The translations under genes were made by a program, and so were the position numbers. DNA of 64,000 nucleotides from Megamerina dolium (taxonomy: Eukaryota > Arthropoda > Insecta > Diptera > Megamerinidae), in the NCBI GenBank assembly GCA_963854835.1, contig OY978525.1, positions 82,087,855 to 82,151,854 of the forward strand, written 5' to 3'. Numbering within the stretch: the first letter of the stretch is position 1; each line of letters starts with the position of its first letter. This document shows positions 47,594 through 60,465 of the stretch, piece after piece. The notes beneath the pieces are model-generated. The model ran no database searches, had not been told where the DNA came from, and saw only the letters and a program-made list of their open reading frames with translations.

Positions 47594-50500
47594 GGGGTGC
47601 GACGCAGCTCCTGGCGTGGGGCTAGTGGCAGATTCTGCAAGGAAGAAGCCATTAGGGCGGGAGGTGGGCCCGCGCCAGGAACCACTAAATGTGTGTCAAC
47701 TCAATATTCACCACAGCAAAGCAGCATCAGCAATGATGGTGCGGAGCTTCGATGAGGATGAGCTTGACATTGCACTGGTTCAGGAGCCCTGGATTCTTCA
47801 TAGAAGGATCAAAGGCCTATCTGCACAAAAGACCACTTTGTTTTATCCACAAACAGAGGGGAAGTTGAGGACATGCATTTTAGTTAGACATGGGATACGT
47901 GCGATTCTAATGTCTAACTTGTGTTCACCGGATCTCACAGTAGTGAGAATAGGTGACGGTGCGGGATCATTTATGATCGCATCAGCATACCTTCCATACG
48001 ATTCTCCAGACGAACCACCTTCGAGAGAGGTGGAAGCTCTAGTGAGATTCTGTGATGGTAAGGGGATTGGTCTGATCTTAGGCTGCGATGCCAATGCGCA
48101 CAGTTCTGTGTGGGGCAGCAGCAATGAAAACTATAGAGGAGAGTGTCTACTCGAATTTATAGAAAGATTTGGTCTACAAGTTGCCAACAGGGGAACAGAA
48201 CCGACCTTTGTCGACGCACGTCGTTGCGAGGTTATTGATGTTACTCTGACGAATGTCAAAATGTTGGATAGGATTTTGGACTGGAGGGTTGTGGATAGAC
48301 TAACCATGTCGGACCACAGGGCCATTCAGTTTGGGATTACGTCCGATAAAAGACATAGGAACGACTGTAGAATGGTAAGGATACCGAAACGAACGGATTG
48401 TACAAGGTACTGCGAAGTTCTTGAGGAATTATTGCCAAGGAGGTTTAAGAGACCTAGAACAACTGCAGATGTTGAGTATCAGGTGAGAGCTATCAGCTCA
48501 GCCATGATCAAAGCATTTGAAGCTTCATGTCCTCTGACGGTAGTGGACGAAGGAGATCCCACTCCATGGTGGAATGGGGAACTGGAATCCATGAAAAAGG
48601 AGACAAGGAAGGCTTTTAATCGTCACATGAGAGGGGACCCCAACGCATGGGACGACTACAAGTCAAAGAAAAGGGAGCTGAAGAAGACTCTACGCAACCG
48701 TAAAAGGAAAACGTGGAGGGAATTTTGCTCAAATATGCAAGATATGACCGATGTATGTAGATTACAGAGGATCATATCAAAGGACCCGGTGTCAAAGTTG
48801 GGATTAATTCGCAAAACGAATGGATCCTTTACAGATACAATCGGAGAGTCACTGAAATACCTGATGGAGGTGCATTTTCCAGGAAGCTTTAGATCGGAAG
48901 ATCCTTGGGAAGCCACCCGCAAGGGTGCAAACAGGAATGAAAGATTGGAAGCTGAAAGGATAGTCACCAGAGATGGAGTGATAAACGCCATTAAGCGTTT
49001 CTCTCCATTCAAAACAGCGGGTACAGATGGGATATTTCCAGCCCTACTTCAGTGGGGAGCAGAAGCTCTGGTAGACAGGCTTCTGGGAATATTTATTACT
49101 TGCCTGGCTACAGGATATATCCCGACTCAATGGAGAGAGACTAAGGTTGTCTTTCTTCCAAAGCCGGGAAAAAGGGACTACTCAGAGGCTAAATCTTTCC
49201 GGCCGGTTAGCTTGACCTCCTTTCTGCTTAAATGTATGGAAGGTGTACTGGCGGACTACATGGAAGGGACAACGCTTCTGACAAAACCACTGAGCAGGTG
49301 TCAGCACGCGTACAGAGCTGGCAAATCCACTGAAACGGCCCTGCACGAACTCGTTCGCGTAGCGGAGAGGGAACTGTCTTGTGGAGGGATATCTATGTCT
49401 ACTTTTATGGATATAGAAGGTGCCTTCGATAAGATTGGTTTCGATAAGCTAAGGATGGCCCTTGCTTCTCGTGAAGTCAGCCCAACCATTATAAGGTGGG
49501 TGGACAGCATGCTGAGGAAAAGGGCAATAAACTTTCAAAATGGGAGTTACAGACTCAGAGGTAGGGTAGTCAAAGGGTGTCCACAGGGGGGAGTATTATC
49601 GCCCATCCTTTGGAACATCACGGTCGATTCCCTACTTCAGCTTCTGGACTCAAAAGGCATACACACCGTCGGGTATGCAGATGACATAGCGGTAACGGTG
49701 AGCGGTAAGTTCCTGGACACTATTTATGATACCATGAGAGGTGCACTCAAAATGGTTGAAGGATGGTGCACGGAACAAGGTCTCTCTGTAAATGCTAGTA
49801 AGTCGGAAACAGTACTCTTTACTAAAAGGAGGACTGGACTAACAATAGACCCTCTTAGGCTTTTTGGATCGAACATCAACGTATCCAAGGAAGTAAAGTA
49901 TCTAGGTGTCATCCTGGATAACAAGCTGACTTGGAATAGTCACGTCGATGACAAGATTCAGAAGGGCAAGCGGGTATTGCATCAGTGTAAGAGAGTGTTC
50001 GGTCTCATGTGGGGAATCACTCCCAGAGCAGCGCACTGGATCTACACAACGATGGTCAGACCCTTAATAACATATGCTGCTGTGGTCTGGTGGCCTAAGG
50101 TCACCCAAAAGACCGCGAAAAGCAAGTTAGATAGGGTACAAACAATGGCTTGTATTGGGATTACCGGAGCTATCCGGACGACCCCAGTAGAAGCATTGGA
50201 AGTTTTTCTCGGGCTGCTGCCGTTGGACTTGCATATTATGAAGTCAGCGGCATTAACAGCATTACGTCTGAAGACAACCAATAATTGGTATGGATTCGGC
50301 ACAGAGAGGGGGCACAGGGGCATCCTGTCACTGCTATATAGCAGTGTAAAGGAGTCGCAGATGCCAATGGAGGGAATGGGTAGGCTGAAGATGACTGAAA
50401 AGTCACACAGAACACTCATTGAAGACGGCCTCACACATGATGTATGTGAGGAAAATGACATCAGTATTTTTACAGATGGTTCATTAATGGATGGCAGAGC

Positions 50501-51335
50501 GGGTGCTGGAATCTTCTCTAAAGAGTTGGGACTGGCATGCACTCTGAATCTGGGAAGATGCGTATCGGTATACCAAGCAGAAATGCTAGGTCTAATGCAT
50601 GCGTTAGACCATCTACTGGATCGAAAGGTGCAAGGTAAGAAAATCTTGCTAGCACTCGATAACCAGGCGGTGGTCAGGCGGCTGCAATAACCTACGGTAT
50701 CTTCTAAGTTGGCGCTCGAATGTGTTCAGAAACTTAATGGGTGTGCTCGTAGTAATGCGATTACTCTTATGTGGGTGAAGGGACACATTGGTATAGAACA
50801 GAATGAAGCTGCAGACTCCTTGGCTAGACAAGGATCTGAAGCTGAATTTTATGGACCGGAACCAGTAGTTGCTCTCAGCAGCGGGACGGTGAAGGCAAAG
50901 GTCGAAGAGTGGATAAAGAAACTTCATCTCACGAGATGGGAGAACTTATCTACTTGTAGACAGGCAAAGGCTTCGTTGAGGCTATCAAAGGGCAGTGAAT
51001 CGGGGAGGGCTCTCAGTCTAGGACGAATGACTCTAAGCTGGTTGACTGCATTAATAACTGGGCATGGCAATTTCAGGTACCACCTCAGCAAGATGGATCT
51101 TGTTGATGGGGAGGATGGTGATATTTGCAGATTATGCATGGAAGAGGCAGAGACAGCGGCGCACATAGTGTGCCAGTGTCCTGCATTGGCAAGCAGGAGG
51201 TTGTCCACACTGGGACGCCAATTTATTGATGAACTCGAAATGTGGAACATACCCCACAAAGAGATGCTTGAAATAACGCGTGATGTTATTATGAGGAAGG
51301 AAGTAGAAGAATTCTGCAACCGAACAAATAATTAA
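47583..51335 (+). pseudogene. LOA-type ORF2: endonuclease, reverse transcriptase, RNase H
   Basis: The ATG at 47583 overlaps the ORF1 stop (TGA 47591-47593) by 11 nt, so termination-reinitiation is plausible. An AP-type endonuclease opens the protein: NVCQLNIHHSK, catalytic Glu68 in VQEPW, and the SDH motif (Asp244). The RT follows: RPVSLTSFLLKCMEG, FMDIEGAFDKIGF, KGCPQGGVLSPILWN and YADD at residues 698-701. The RNase H shows Asp965 (FTDGSLMDG), Glu1000 (QAEMLGL) and Asp1026 (LALDNQA). A single in-frame TAA at 50688-50690 interrupts it. Beyond that the same frame stays open to 51335, with MWVKGHIGIEQNEAADSLAR and a CCHC-like CRLCMEEAETAAHIVCQC. About 1250 residues would be encoded, normal for the clade. 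Confidence 0.9.
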
Positions 51336-51409
51336 CACACGATTTGAGGGACGAAAAGGGACCCATATAAGTGGTCTGATTCGGCTAATCCCTAAATTTA
51401 TAATAGTTT

Positions 51410-51545
51410 AAGCTTGATCTGAGTTTTCTTTGCCTCTATGTGATTTTTCCAGGTCAGCCTTCTGTCGAGGTGAATACCCAAGTACTTTGTTGAGGAACAT
51501 TGTGGAACTGAATGGCCATTAATTTTAAGTGGGGGACATGTATCT
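51410..51545 (-). pseudogene. Jockey-clade RT scrap
   Basis: On the minus strand: [20 protein letters not shown], then GIHLDRRLTWKNHIEAKKTQ, the thumb block that follows YADD in Jockey-type RTs. Only about 45 residues remain, squeezed between the LOA-type element and a SINE. Confidence 0.8.
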
Positions 51546-51930
<385 letters not shown>

Positions 51931-52296
51931 GTATGAATATGCGACTAATCGCACTTTTATACCCGAACGAGTATAAAAGTAGATTAGTACGGTTAGAAAT
52001 TTTCATTCAATGCATTATAATTCTTAATTACATTTTCTTTTCAATTATTTGACAATTTACCCATTTTTGTTCTTCGAAACAAAATAATTTCTTTTCATTT
52101 ATTGTATTATTATTCTCATGTAAAAAAAAGTATTTTTCTTTTTTACGGGTACAGAGTACAGATCAAAGAATTTATATTCATTCTTTGCATTATAATTTCT
52201 GATTCATATATTTCAAATTTAAATGTACAAATAAAATTTACGCATTTTCTCTTCTCGGGTTCGAACCTGCGTATCCACATCATGTGTTTTGCTATC
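51931..52296. other. AT-rich non-coding stretch
   Basis: Nothing recognised. Confidence 0.4.
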
Positions 52297-55277
52297 GCGA
52301 AAATCTCCTCGGTTAGAGGTTGTGCGTTGGATTTGGGACCCGCCACATAAAAAACCCCCCTAATAAAAAAAACAAATATGCCTCGGATAAGGACTACCGC
52401 TTTTGTTGATGACCCCCGCAAATTAAAAAGGACAATGATTTACAGATATGCACCTGGAATGTCCAGTCCCTTTATAGGGAGGGTGCCACTATCCAGCTGG
52501 TTGATGTCCTCGAAAAATACAGAGCTGACATCACCGCTCTCCAGGAAATGCGATGGACAGGACAGGGATGCTCCAAAAGAGCGTCCTGTGACATATACTA
52601 CAGTTGCCATGCTGAAAGGCACGAATTAGGATGTGGATTTTTGGTCAGCAAGAGACTACGACATCTTGTCTTACAGTTCACGCCTTTGAACGAACGGCTG
52701 GCCACAATCCGCATCAAGGCAAAATTTTTCAACATCAGCCTTATATGTGCCCACGCTCCGACGGATGAGAAGGACAATTTGACCAAGGAGAGCTTCTTTC
52801 AGCGTCTCGAAGAAGCTTATGACCGCTGCCCCCGCCACGATATCAAAATCGTGCTTGGCGACTTTAATGCCAGGGTGGGCAAGGGAGGTACCTTTGGTCC
52901 AACTGTCGGAAAATTCAGCCTCCACCAGAACACCTCCGATAACGGAATGAGGCTGATCGACTTCGCCGCAGCACGAAACATGGTAATTGGTGGTACCAGA
53001 TTCCAACATCTTGACATCCACGAAGCGACAACGTACAAGAAACCAAATTGATCATGTGGTGATTGACGGAAGGCATGCATCCAGTGTGATGGACGTGAAA
53101 TCGATCCGTGGTGCCAACATCGACTCGGATCACTACCTTGTTGCAGCTAAGGTGCGCACACGTTTATGTGTCGCAAATAACAAGAGAAGTCCCACACAGA
53201 GAAAGCTCAACGTCAGTAAGCTGCGATCACCAGAGACAGCAGATGAATTTTCCACTCGACTATCGGATCTGCTTATGCAGAACACTCCCCAACTTGATGA
53301 TACATGTGCACGGTGGACACATATATCCCACTCCATGACTACTGCTGCCGAGGAGGTAATCGGTTATTACCGGCCTCTGAGGAATGAGTGGTATGATTAG
53401 GAGTGTCGCGACGCTACCGCAGAGAAAGACGCCGCCTACAGAAGAACCCTGCGTGCAGGTGCAACACGAGCTGTTAAGGAGCGGTACAGAGAGAAAAGGA
53501 TTGCAGAAAGACGTCTTTTCATGCGCAAAAAAAGAGAACAAGAAAGACGCGAGTGTGAGGAGATAGAGATGTGTACCGACAAGAATGAGACTCGAAAATT
53601 CGTCGAAAAGATCAAGCGCCTGAGTCGAGGTTTAAATCCCGGAGCCTCTTCTTGTCGTGATGGAAATGAGAATCTGGTTACGGATGTCCAGAGTGTACTG
53701 AGCCTATGGAGGGAACACTTCTCCACCCGACTATGACGAGGTTGAAACGGCCATTTTAAGGCTGAAGAACAACAAAGCTGCAGGTGCTGATGACCTGCCT
53801 GCCGAGTTGTTTAAGACCGGAGGCGATGAGCTGCTCACCCGCATGCACCAGCTCATAAGCAGAATATGGTCGGATGAAAGCATGCCTGATGATTGGAGGC
53901 TCAGTGTTCTCTGTCCTGTACATAAAAAAGGAGACCCCACAATTTGCGCCAACTACCGTGGAATAAGTCTCCTGAGCATCGTATACAAGGTTCTATCAAG
54001 CGTACTGTGTGAAAGGTTGAAGCCTATGCTCAGCAACCTGATTGGACCTTATCAGTGTGGCTTCAGACCTGGTAAATCCACCATCGACCAGATTTTCACA
54101 CTGCGCCAAATCCTGGAGAAGACCCAAGAAAAACAGACCGACACACACCACCTATTTGTTGATTATAAAGCCGCTTTCGACAGTCCGGTAAGGGATTACC
54201 TCTATGCAACAATGTCTGAGTTCGGTATTCCTGCAAAGCTCATTCGACTTTTTAGAATGACACTGCATAACTCCCGTTGTGCAGTGAAAATTGGGAAGGA
54301 CCTCTCCGCACTGTTTAATACCGAACGGGGTTTCAGGCAAGGTGATTCGTTATCGTGAGACTTCTTCAATCTTATTATGGAGAAAATAATACGAGCTGCT
54401 GATCTACGACATAATGGCAATATCTTCAACAAAAGTGTCATGCTGTTAGCGTATGCCGACGATATTGACATAATCGGCATGAACACGCGAGCAGTCAGTG
54501 CAGCATTCTCAGAGTTGGAAAGAGAGTCGCGTCGGATGGGTCTCACGGTGAACGAGGGCAAGACGAAAAATCTAGTGTCAACGAACAAAGAGTCCCGGCG
54601 TCTTGGACAGCACGTCACTGTTCACAACTACGCTTTTGAAGTAGTAAGGGACTTTGTCTATCTTGGAACCAGCATTAACAGCAGTAATGACGTCAGCCTG
54701 GAGATCATGCGTAGGATAACTCTTGCTAACAGGTGTTACTTTGGGCTGAGTAAGCAATTGAGAAGTCGAGCCCTCTCTCGAAGAAAGAAAACTACACTCT
54801 ACAAGTCTCTTATCATGCCTGTCCTGACATATGGCGCTGAAGCCTGGACAATTTCCACCTCGGATGAGCGAATGCTTGGAGTTTTCGAGAGAAAAGTCCT
54901 ACGCAAGATCTTTGGACATATTTGCGTTGGTGACGAGTACCGAATAGGGTACAGCCATGAGCTGTACGAGCTGTATGCCGATATTGACATAGTAGAGCGC
55001 ATCAAAATCCAGCGGCTGCGCTGGCTAGGTCATGTTGAGCGAATGGAAGAACACGCTCCAGCTAAGAAGGTGTTATATTCGGAACCCGCTGGAGGACGAC
55101 GCAGAAGAGGAAGACCAAACCTCCGGTGGAAAGACCAAGTACTGGAGAACCTGACGGCGCTTGGAATTTCTAACTGGCGCCAGCTAGCGAAGAACAGAGA
55201 TGGCTGGCGAAGCATGTTATTTTCGGCCTAAATCGATATTCGGTTGTTATGGCCACATAAGTAAGTAAGTAAGTATA
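52297..55277 (+). mobile_element. RTE-clade non-LTR retrotransposon, most complete copy (C)
   Basis: The endonuclease starts near 52440 (LQICTWN), with LQEMRWTGQGCSKR at 52540, ICAHAPTDEKDN, VLGDFNARVG (52850) and DSDHYLV (53120). The linker runs to about 53735. The RT shows NNKAAGADDLPAELF, ANYRGISLLSIVYKVLS, CGFRPGKSTIDQI, FNTERGFRQGDSLS and LLAYADDIDIIG (54445-54480). The C-terminus (GRRRRGRPNLRWKDQ) ends at 55231, followed by GTTATGGCCACATAAG and an (AAGT)n tail. Three reading frames are used in turn (shifts near 53045 and 53735). There are nonsense codons at 53398-53400 and 54356-54358. The single-ORF layout with a tandem-repeat tail is typical of RTE. It is inactive but still fairly young-looking. 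Confidence 0.9.
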
Positions 55278-55443
55278 TTCTATCGCCGTCGTTCTACCAG
55301 TTACTCTAACCTGCAACATATCATTGTTAACCTAAAAGCGAAAAACTTGAAAGAGTAGAAAATCTCTAAATATATGAATTATTAATATGAAGATTAATCC
55401 CGAACTACTCTCTTTAGAGATTAGTTGCAAAATTTTTGCAGGG

Positions 55444-55875
<432 letters not shown>

Positions 55876-56170
55876 GTAGCATGTTACAGCTACTTTTCTC
55901 AAAAGTTTATGTAAATAATGTAAAAAATTATGTACTTATATCTTGGAAAAGTACTAATTGTATGATCCACCAAAATTGTCGCAAATAGGCGCAACTCACG
56001 CGACAAAAAAAGGTAGTATGTGTTAGAAGCAAAGTTAGATTGTAAAAATTCTGCGAATTTACGTATATTATATTATCTGTTGTTAGTTTTGAAATGATGA
56101 AAATAGAGTGAAGTTTCATAATAAACCTACTTTAGCGAAGAACTTTGCTTATTTCAATATACTTGTATTA

Positions 56171-57405
56171 CCAGGTGTACAAGCTTAAATCCACTGTTTG
56201 ATCGTAGATGGCGTTAGTGAGCATATTGAGCTATTATCGACTGTGCATCCTCTTTTATGGGTTCGATATCTGTTTATATCAATTAGTAAACATCATCAGT
56301 GATTTCACACAACAACATACATTTTTCCACGTATAATCGTGTCTACTTTCGTGCCAGAAAAAGAGCATATGCGGGATGCTCTACTTTTTTGCTTCAATTT
56401 GAAGAAATCTGCTGCTGAGTCGCAGAGTCGCATCGAATGCTTGTGGAGGCCTATGGTGACAGTGCGCTATCGGAAACCACTTGCAGAGACTGATTTCGTC
56501 TGTTCAAAGAAGGCCATATTGACTTGAGTGATAAGAAGCGTGAAAATAGACCCAGAAACGTTGAGGACCATGATTTGCAGGCTTTTTTGGATGAGGACGA
56601 CACCCAATCGCAAAGAATGCTTGCCGAACAGTTAAGTGTTACTCAACAAGCCATTTCCATACGTTTACGAGCCAGGGGAAGGTTCAAAAATTTGGATAAT
56701 GGGTACCTAATGAATTGAACGATAGGCAGATGAAGCGACGCCAAAACACATGTGGAATTTTGCTTGCTAGACAAAAAAGAAGGTCGTTCCTGCATCTTGT
56801 GGTGACTTGCGATGAAAAGTGGATATACTTTGAGAATCCTAAACGAAAAAAATTGTGGGTCGATCCCGGCCAACCAGCAACTTCTTCTCCAAAACCAAAT
56901 CGCTTTGGACGCAAGACGATGCTGTGAGTTTAGTGGGATCAGCAAGGTGCCATCTACTATGAGCTGTTGAATCCTGGTGAAACTGTCAATGCTTACCGCA
57001 ACCACCAACAGCTAGTGAAATTGCGCCGTGCTTTGGGTGAAAAAAGGCCTCGTTATGAACAAAGACATGAGAAGCTGATTTTTCTCCACGACAACGCCCC
57101 ATCGCACACGTCAAAACTACTTGGACACACTCAATTGGGAGGAGCTACCTCATCCCGCTTATTCACCAGACCTGGCCCCTTCTGACTATAAACAGCACTA
57201 CGTATTCGTATGAAGACGTCGGAAAATGACTTGACGAGTGTTTTGCCTCGAAAAATGAGGAATTCTTTTGGCATGGTATACACAAATTGCCCAAGAGATG
57301 GAAAAATGTATAGCTAGTGATGGCAAATACTTTGAAGAAATTAATTTTTGGCTTTCTATGAAAAAAAAATGTGTTTTTTTTTCCGATTTAAGCTTGTACA
57401 CCTGG
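56171..57405 (+). mobile_element. mariner element with perfect 21-bp terminal inverted repeats
   Basis: The left end CCAGGTGTACAAGCTTAAAT at 56171 and the right end (reverse complement of the same, ending CCTGG at 57405) match over 21 of 21 bases. TA flanks both sides (56169-56170 and 57406-57407), the target duplication expected for mariners. At 1,235 bp it has the length of a complete element. Confidence 0.93.
56339..57189 (+). pseudogene. mariner DD34D transposase, multiply broken
   Basis: The expected start codon is GTG (56339) where relatives have ATG, giving STFVPEKEHMRDALLFCFNL. Frames then change: EAYGDSALSETTCRD ends at a TGA where the family has Trp. DLSDKKRENRPRNV and the second helix-turn-helix (RMLAEQLSVTQQAISIRLRA) follow. 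VTCDEKWIYFENPKRKKLWV holds the first catalytic aspartate, LIFLHDNAPSHTSKL the second, and PAYSPDLAPSDY the third in yet another frame. All three acidic residues survive, but at least three frameshifts and a nonsense codon prevent expression. Confidence 0.9.
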
Positions 57406-58305
57406 TATATATTCCGTTTTAAAAAAATATTTACCGTAACTCGCGAGATAACCCACGCGACAAGATTTCCGTTAAGCAAATTGGTAATTAAAAATTAAAC
57501 TAAAACATCAATTCTGCACAAGTTTCCAAAAGAAAACCAAGATTTGCTTGGTATTTACGTACACACATGTTGTGGGGCATTTTGGTTGATAATTTAATAT
57601 TCTTAGGCAGGTTATTGAGAAATTAGTTTTGTTTATATTTTTCTGACAATACTCGCTTTTAAATATTTCGCATGCTTCCGCAACTGTCATAATTATAAAA
57701 CGTTTTTTCAGCGATAATAACGTGCTTTTTATTTGATGATTGAACGATAATTGATTGATGATTGATTGATAATTGAAAAATTAAGTTAAATCCCTGAACC
57801 TACTCGTATTATAAGCTCGGAGCGGTTGATTCAATTCCATTATATTATTTGGTCGCAATTGCCTCAGTTGAAATCGATCTGCTTCTCTTTTCCTCTTAAG
57901 CATGTTAGCATTATAAGTTAACATTTCTCTTCTGCCTATATTTCCGTATTATTCCAGAGTGTGTCTGCCCATAATCTCCCTACTTTCGATAATCTTGGCT
58001 TACATTAAATCTACATCGCTTCATGCTTTGCTTAATTTTATTTCCTTCTTTCATTTATTCATATAAAATGCTGAGTTTTTTTATGTTATGCCTTTACCGT
58101 ATTTTACGCGACAAATTTCAACAGCAAACAATATTGGAAAAAATGTAGTTTTCTACTTTTTTCTTTAGCCGCAGAAGATCTTTTTTTTTGTACTGATGCT
58201 AGCCAAAAATTAAATTTTTTCGTAACTCACGTGACAAAAAATATACCGAAAAACAAAAACAGTTATTTTAGATATATGCGCGTTTATTTAAAAATTTGCG
58301 AGATA
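57406..58305. other. AT-rich non-coding stretch between two mariners
   Basis: Short direct repeats of TTGATTGATGAT type near 57737-57775. No gene recognised. Confidence 0.4.
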
Positions 58306-59613
58306 CCAGGGCGGATTGATAAAGAAGCTACCTAAGTACGAAAAAGGCAGCACAAACTCAAAACAAACACACTTTTTTTTTTGAAAATGCGATCTGTCAA
58401 ACGTCAGCTGCTAAAATTCCACCCAAATTCATCGATTAGTTTATTTGTTGTAGTCGTTTGAAATAACCAACTTTTGTATTTCTTGAAAAATTGAAAAAAA
58501 AAAACGAATTTCGTGCAGTGATGAAACTATTATTTGAAAGGGAAAACGGCGAAAGAGACAAAAGAAAAGCTTGATAAACATTACGGTGAGTCTGCTCCGT
58601 CAGATTACATGGTAAAATATTGGATTGCTGAATTTAAACGCGGCCGAACAAGCACTGCAACAATACCATCAACAGGAAGGCCAAAAGAGGTGGTTACTGA
58701 AGAAAATATCAAGAAAATTCTCGATACCGTTATGAATGATCGCCGAGTCAAGTTGCGTGAGATTGTTGAAATGGTAAATATCTCATATGAACGTGTGTTC
58801 AACATTTTGCATGAACATTTGCATATGAAAAAGCTATCGGCATGATGGGTGCCGCGTTTGCTCAGTGTCGAACAAAAACCGAGTTCGAGAGACCACTTCA
58901 CAGCGGTGTTTGGACATGATAAAGCGTAATCCTGTTGATATTTGGCGTCGATTAATAACTGTTGATGAAACATGGGTCCACCACTACACACCTGAAACCA
59001 AAAATCAATCGAAACAATGGGTGGAAGCTGGTGGAAGTGCTCCGAAGAAGGCGAAGACAGTGAAATCGGCTGGCAAGGTTATGGCCACTGTATTTTGGGA
59101 TGCACTCGGAATATTGCTTATCGATTATCTTGAAAAAGGTTCCACAATCACAGGAAAGTATTATCGTGCATTATTGGATCAATTGAATGATGCAATCAAG
59201 GAAAAACGACCACATTTAAAGAAGAAAAAAGTGCTCTTTTAAAGAAGAAAAAGACAACGCACCGGTTCACACAGCATTAGATACGATACCAAAATTACGT
59301 GAAATACACTTCGAATTGGTTGATCATCCACCTTACAGTCCAGATTTAGCTGCTAGTGACTTTTTCCTGTTTCCAAACTTGAAAAAATGGCTCGCAGAAA
59401 AAAGATTCTGCTCAAACGAAGAAGTGATTAACGAAACTAAAGCTTATTTTGAGTGGTTCCCGAAATCGTATTATTCAGATGTTATAAAAAAGTTGGAATA
59501 TCGTGTTACTAAGTGTGTCGAAGTAAAAGGAGACTATGTTGAGAAATAAATGGTTTTTGAAAAAAAAAATGTTTTTTTCCTACTTAGGTAGCTTCATTAT
59601 CAATCCGCCCTCG
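58306..59613 (+). mobile_element. second mariner family with ~40-bp terminal inverted repeats
   Basis: The left end from 58306 (AGGGCGGATTGATAAAGAAG..., then CTACCTAAGTACGAAAAA) and the right end ending at 59613 are inverted copies, with about three mismatches over 40 bp. TA flanks both sides (58304-58305; 59614-59615). The length is 1,308 bp. The ends are unrelated to the mariner at 56171-57405. Confidence 0.92.
58521..59549 (+). pseudogene. mariner DD34D transposase (SETMAR-like type), broken
   Basis: The ATG at 58521 needs a one-base shift to enter the main frame (KGKTAKETKEKLDKHYGESA, then YWIAEFKRGRTSTAT). The second helix-turn-helix follows (LREIVEMVNISYERVFNILH). A TGA replaces the Arg of the KLCARWVPR-type motif near 58843. 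The catalytic part starts in another frame (LITVDETWVHHYTPETK, first aspartate). A tandem-duplicated TTTAAAGAAGAAAAA near 59217-59252 destroys the usual FHQDNAP block. KDNAPVHTAL...PPYSPDLAASDF then supplies the other two aspartates, with 34 residues between them. The end ECVEVKGDYVEK-like block stops at 59549. Confidence 0.9.
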
Positions 59614-60396
59614 TAACATTTTAGCCAATGTCTTTCATTTTAATTCATACATTTTTCAAATGAAAACTATATCATGATTATGGAAGTTTAAATAAGTTTT
59701 TTTTTGTGTTAAATATTTTCTTAGAAGTTCCCAAAAGTTCCTTATAGAAGTGCAAAAACCAATACATATAAACTTTTTTTTTTCGACGTTTCGCCCGTTT
59801 TGTTATAAAACGGAAAAAAAAAATACTTGAATATGTACACTGAAGGAAAAGAAGAATATCATTTTGTACAAAGTTATCTGTAATGAAAAAACAACAAAGG
59901 AAACAAAATTTCCTTTCCAATAATTATCCAAATTTACTATGTCAAGTTTAATGAAGCCTCCAATGTTCAGAATAATAACAAGAATAAAACACACACCGAT
60001 TTTTCTCAGTGCTTCTCAATCCACAAATCATATGTTCGACACCAAAATGTACTTTGAAGATAACTGTTGCGTATGTGTACCGACAAAGCATACGAAAATG
60101 TTGTTGCTTTGACTTTATTATGCACAAAAAAATTATATAAAAAATGAAAACGGCGAAATTGTTTGTGTATTTCGTACTTCTTTCTACGGAGTACCGTGAG
60201 TCCATATGAGAATGCTTAGCATATGCTTAAGTGCATTTACAAAAACAAAAGTTCTTCAAGTGCATAGGCGAGGGCAACTATGACCTAGACATTTATTTTT
60301 TCAGAATTAGAAGTCCATATATAATTGTATTCTGCTAGATACGATATAAACACAATCAATTTTTCATGATTAACATTTTTTTGGTACTGGAAGTAC
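59614..60396. other. AT-rich non-coding stretch
   Basis: Nothing recognised. Several T and A homopolymer runs. Confidence 0.4.
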
Positions 60397-60465
60397 TGGA
60401 AGAGAAGCTGGGCCAAAGAACCCTTCGGGGCTTATAAGTGCCACATATTTATTTATTTTTTATAC
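60397..60465 (+). repeat. SINE 3' tail fragment
   Basis: GGAAGAGAAGCTGGGCCAAAG, then CCCTTCGGGGC and CACATATTTATTTATTTTT: only the last ~65 bp of the SINE. A short TA run follows a few bases downstream. Confidence 0.85.

Larger units (their letters stand above)
45600..51400 (+). mobile_element. LOA-type non-LTR retrotransposon, nearly complete
   Basis: GC content rises sharply from about 45600, and codon-like sequence continues to 51335. The element has a 5' leader, ORF1 (45985-47593, broken) and ORF2 (47583-51335, one nonsense codon) with endonuclease, RT and RNase H, then a short 3' untranslated part of about 65 bp. The order endonuclease-RT-RNase H with an upstream ORF1 fits the LOA clade. 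The exact ends are uncertain: no target duplication is visible, and a Jockey scrap begins near 51410. Confidence 0.85.
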
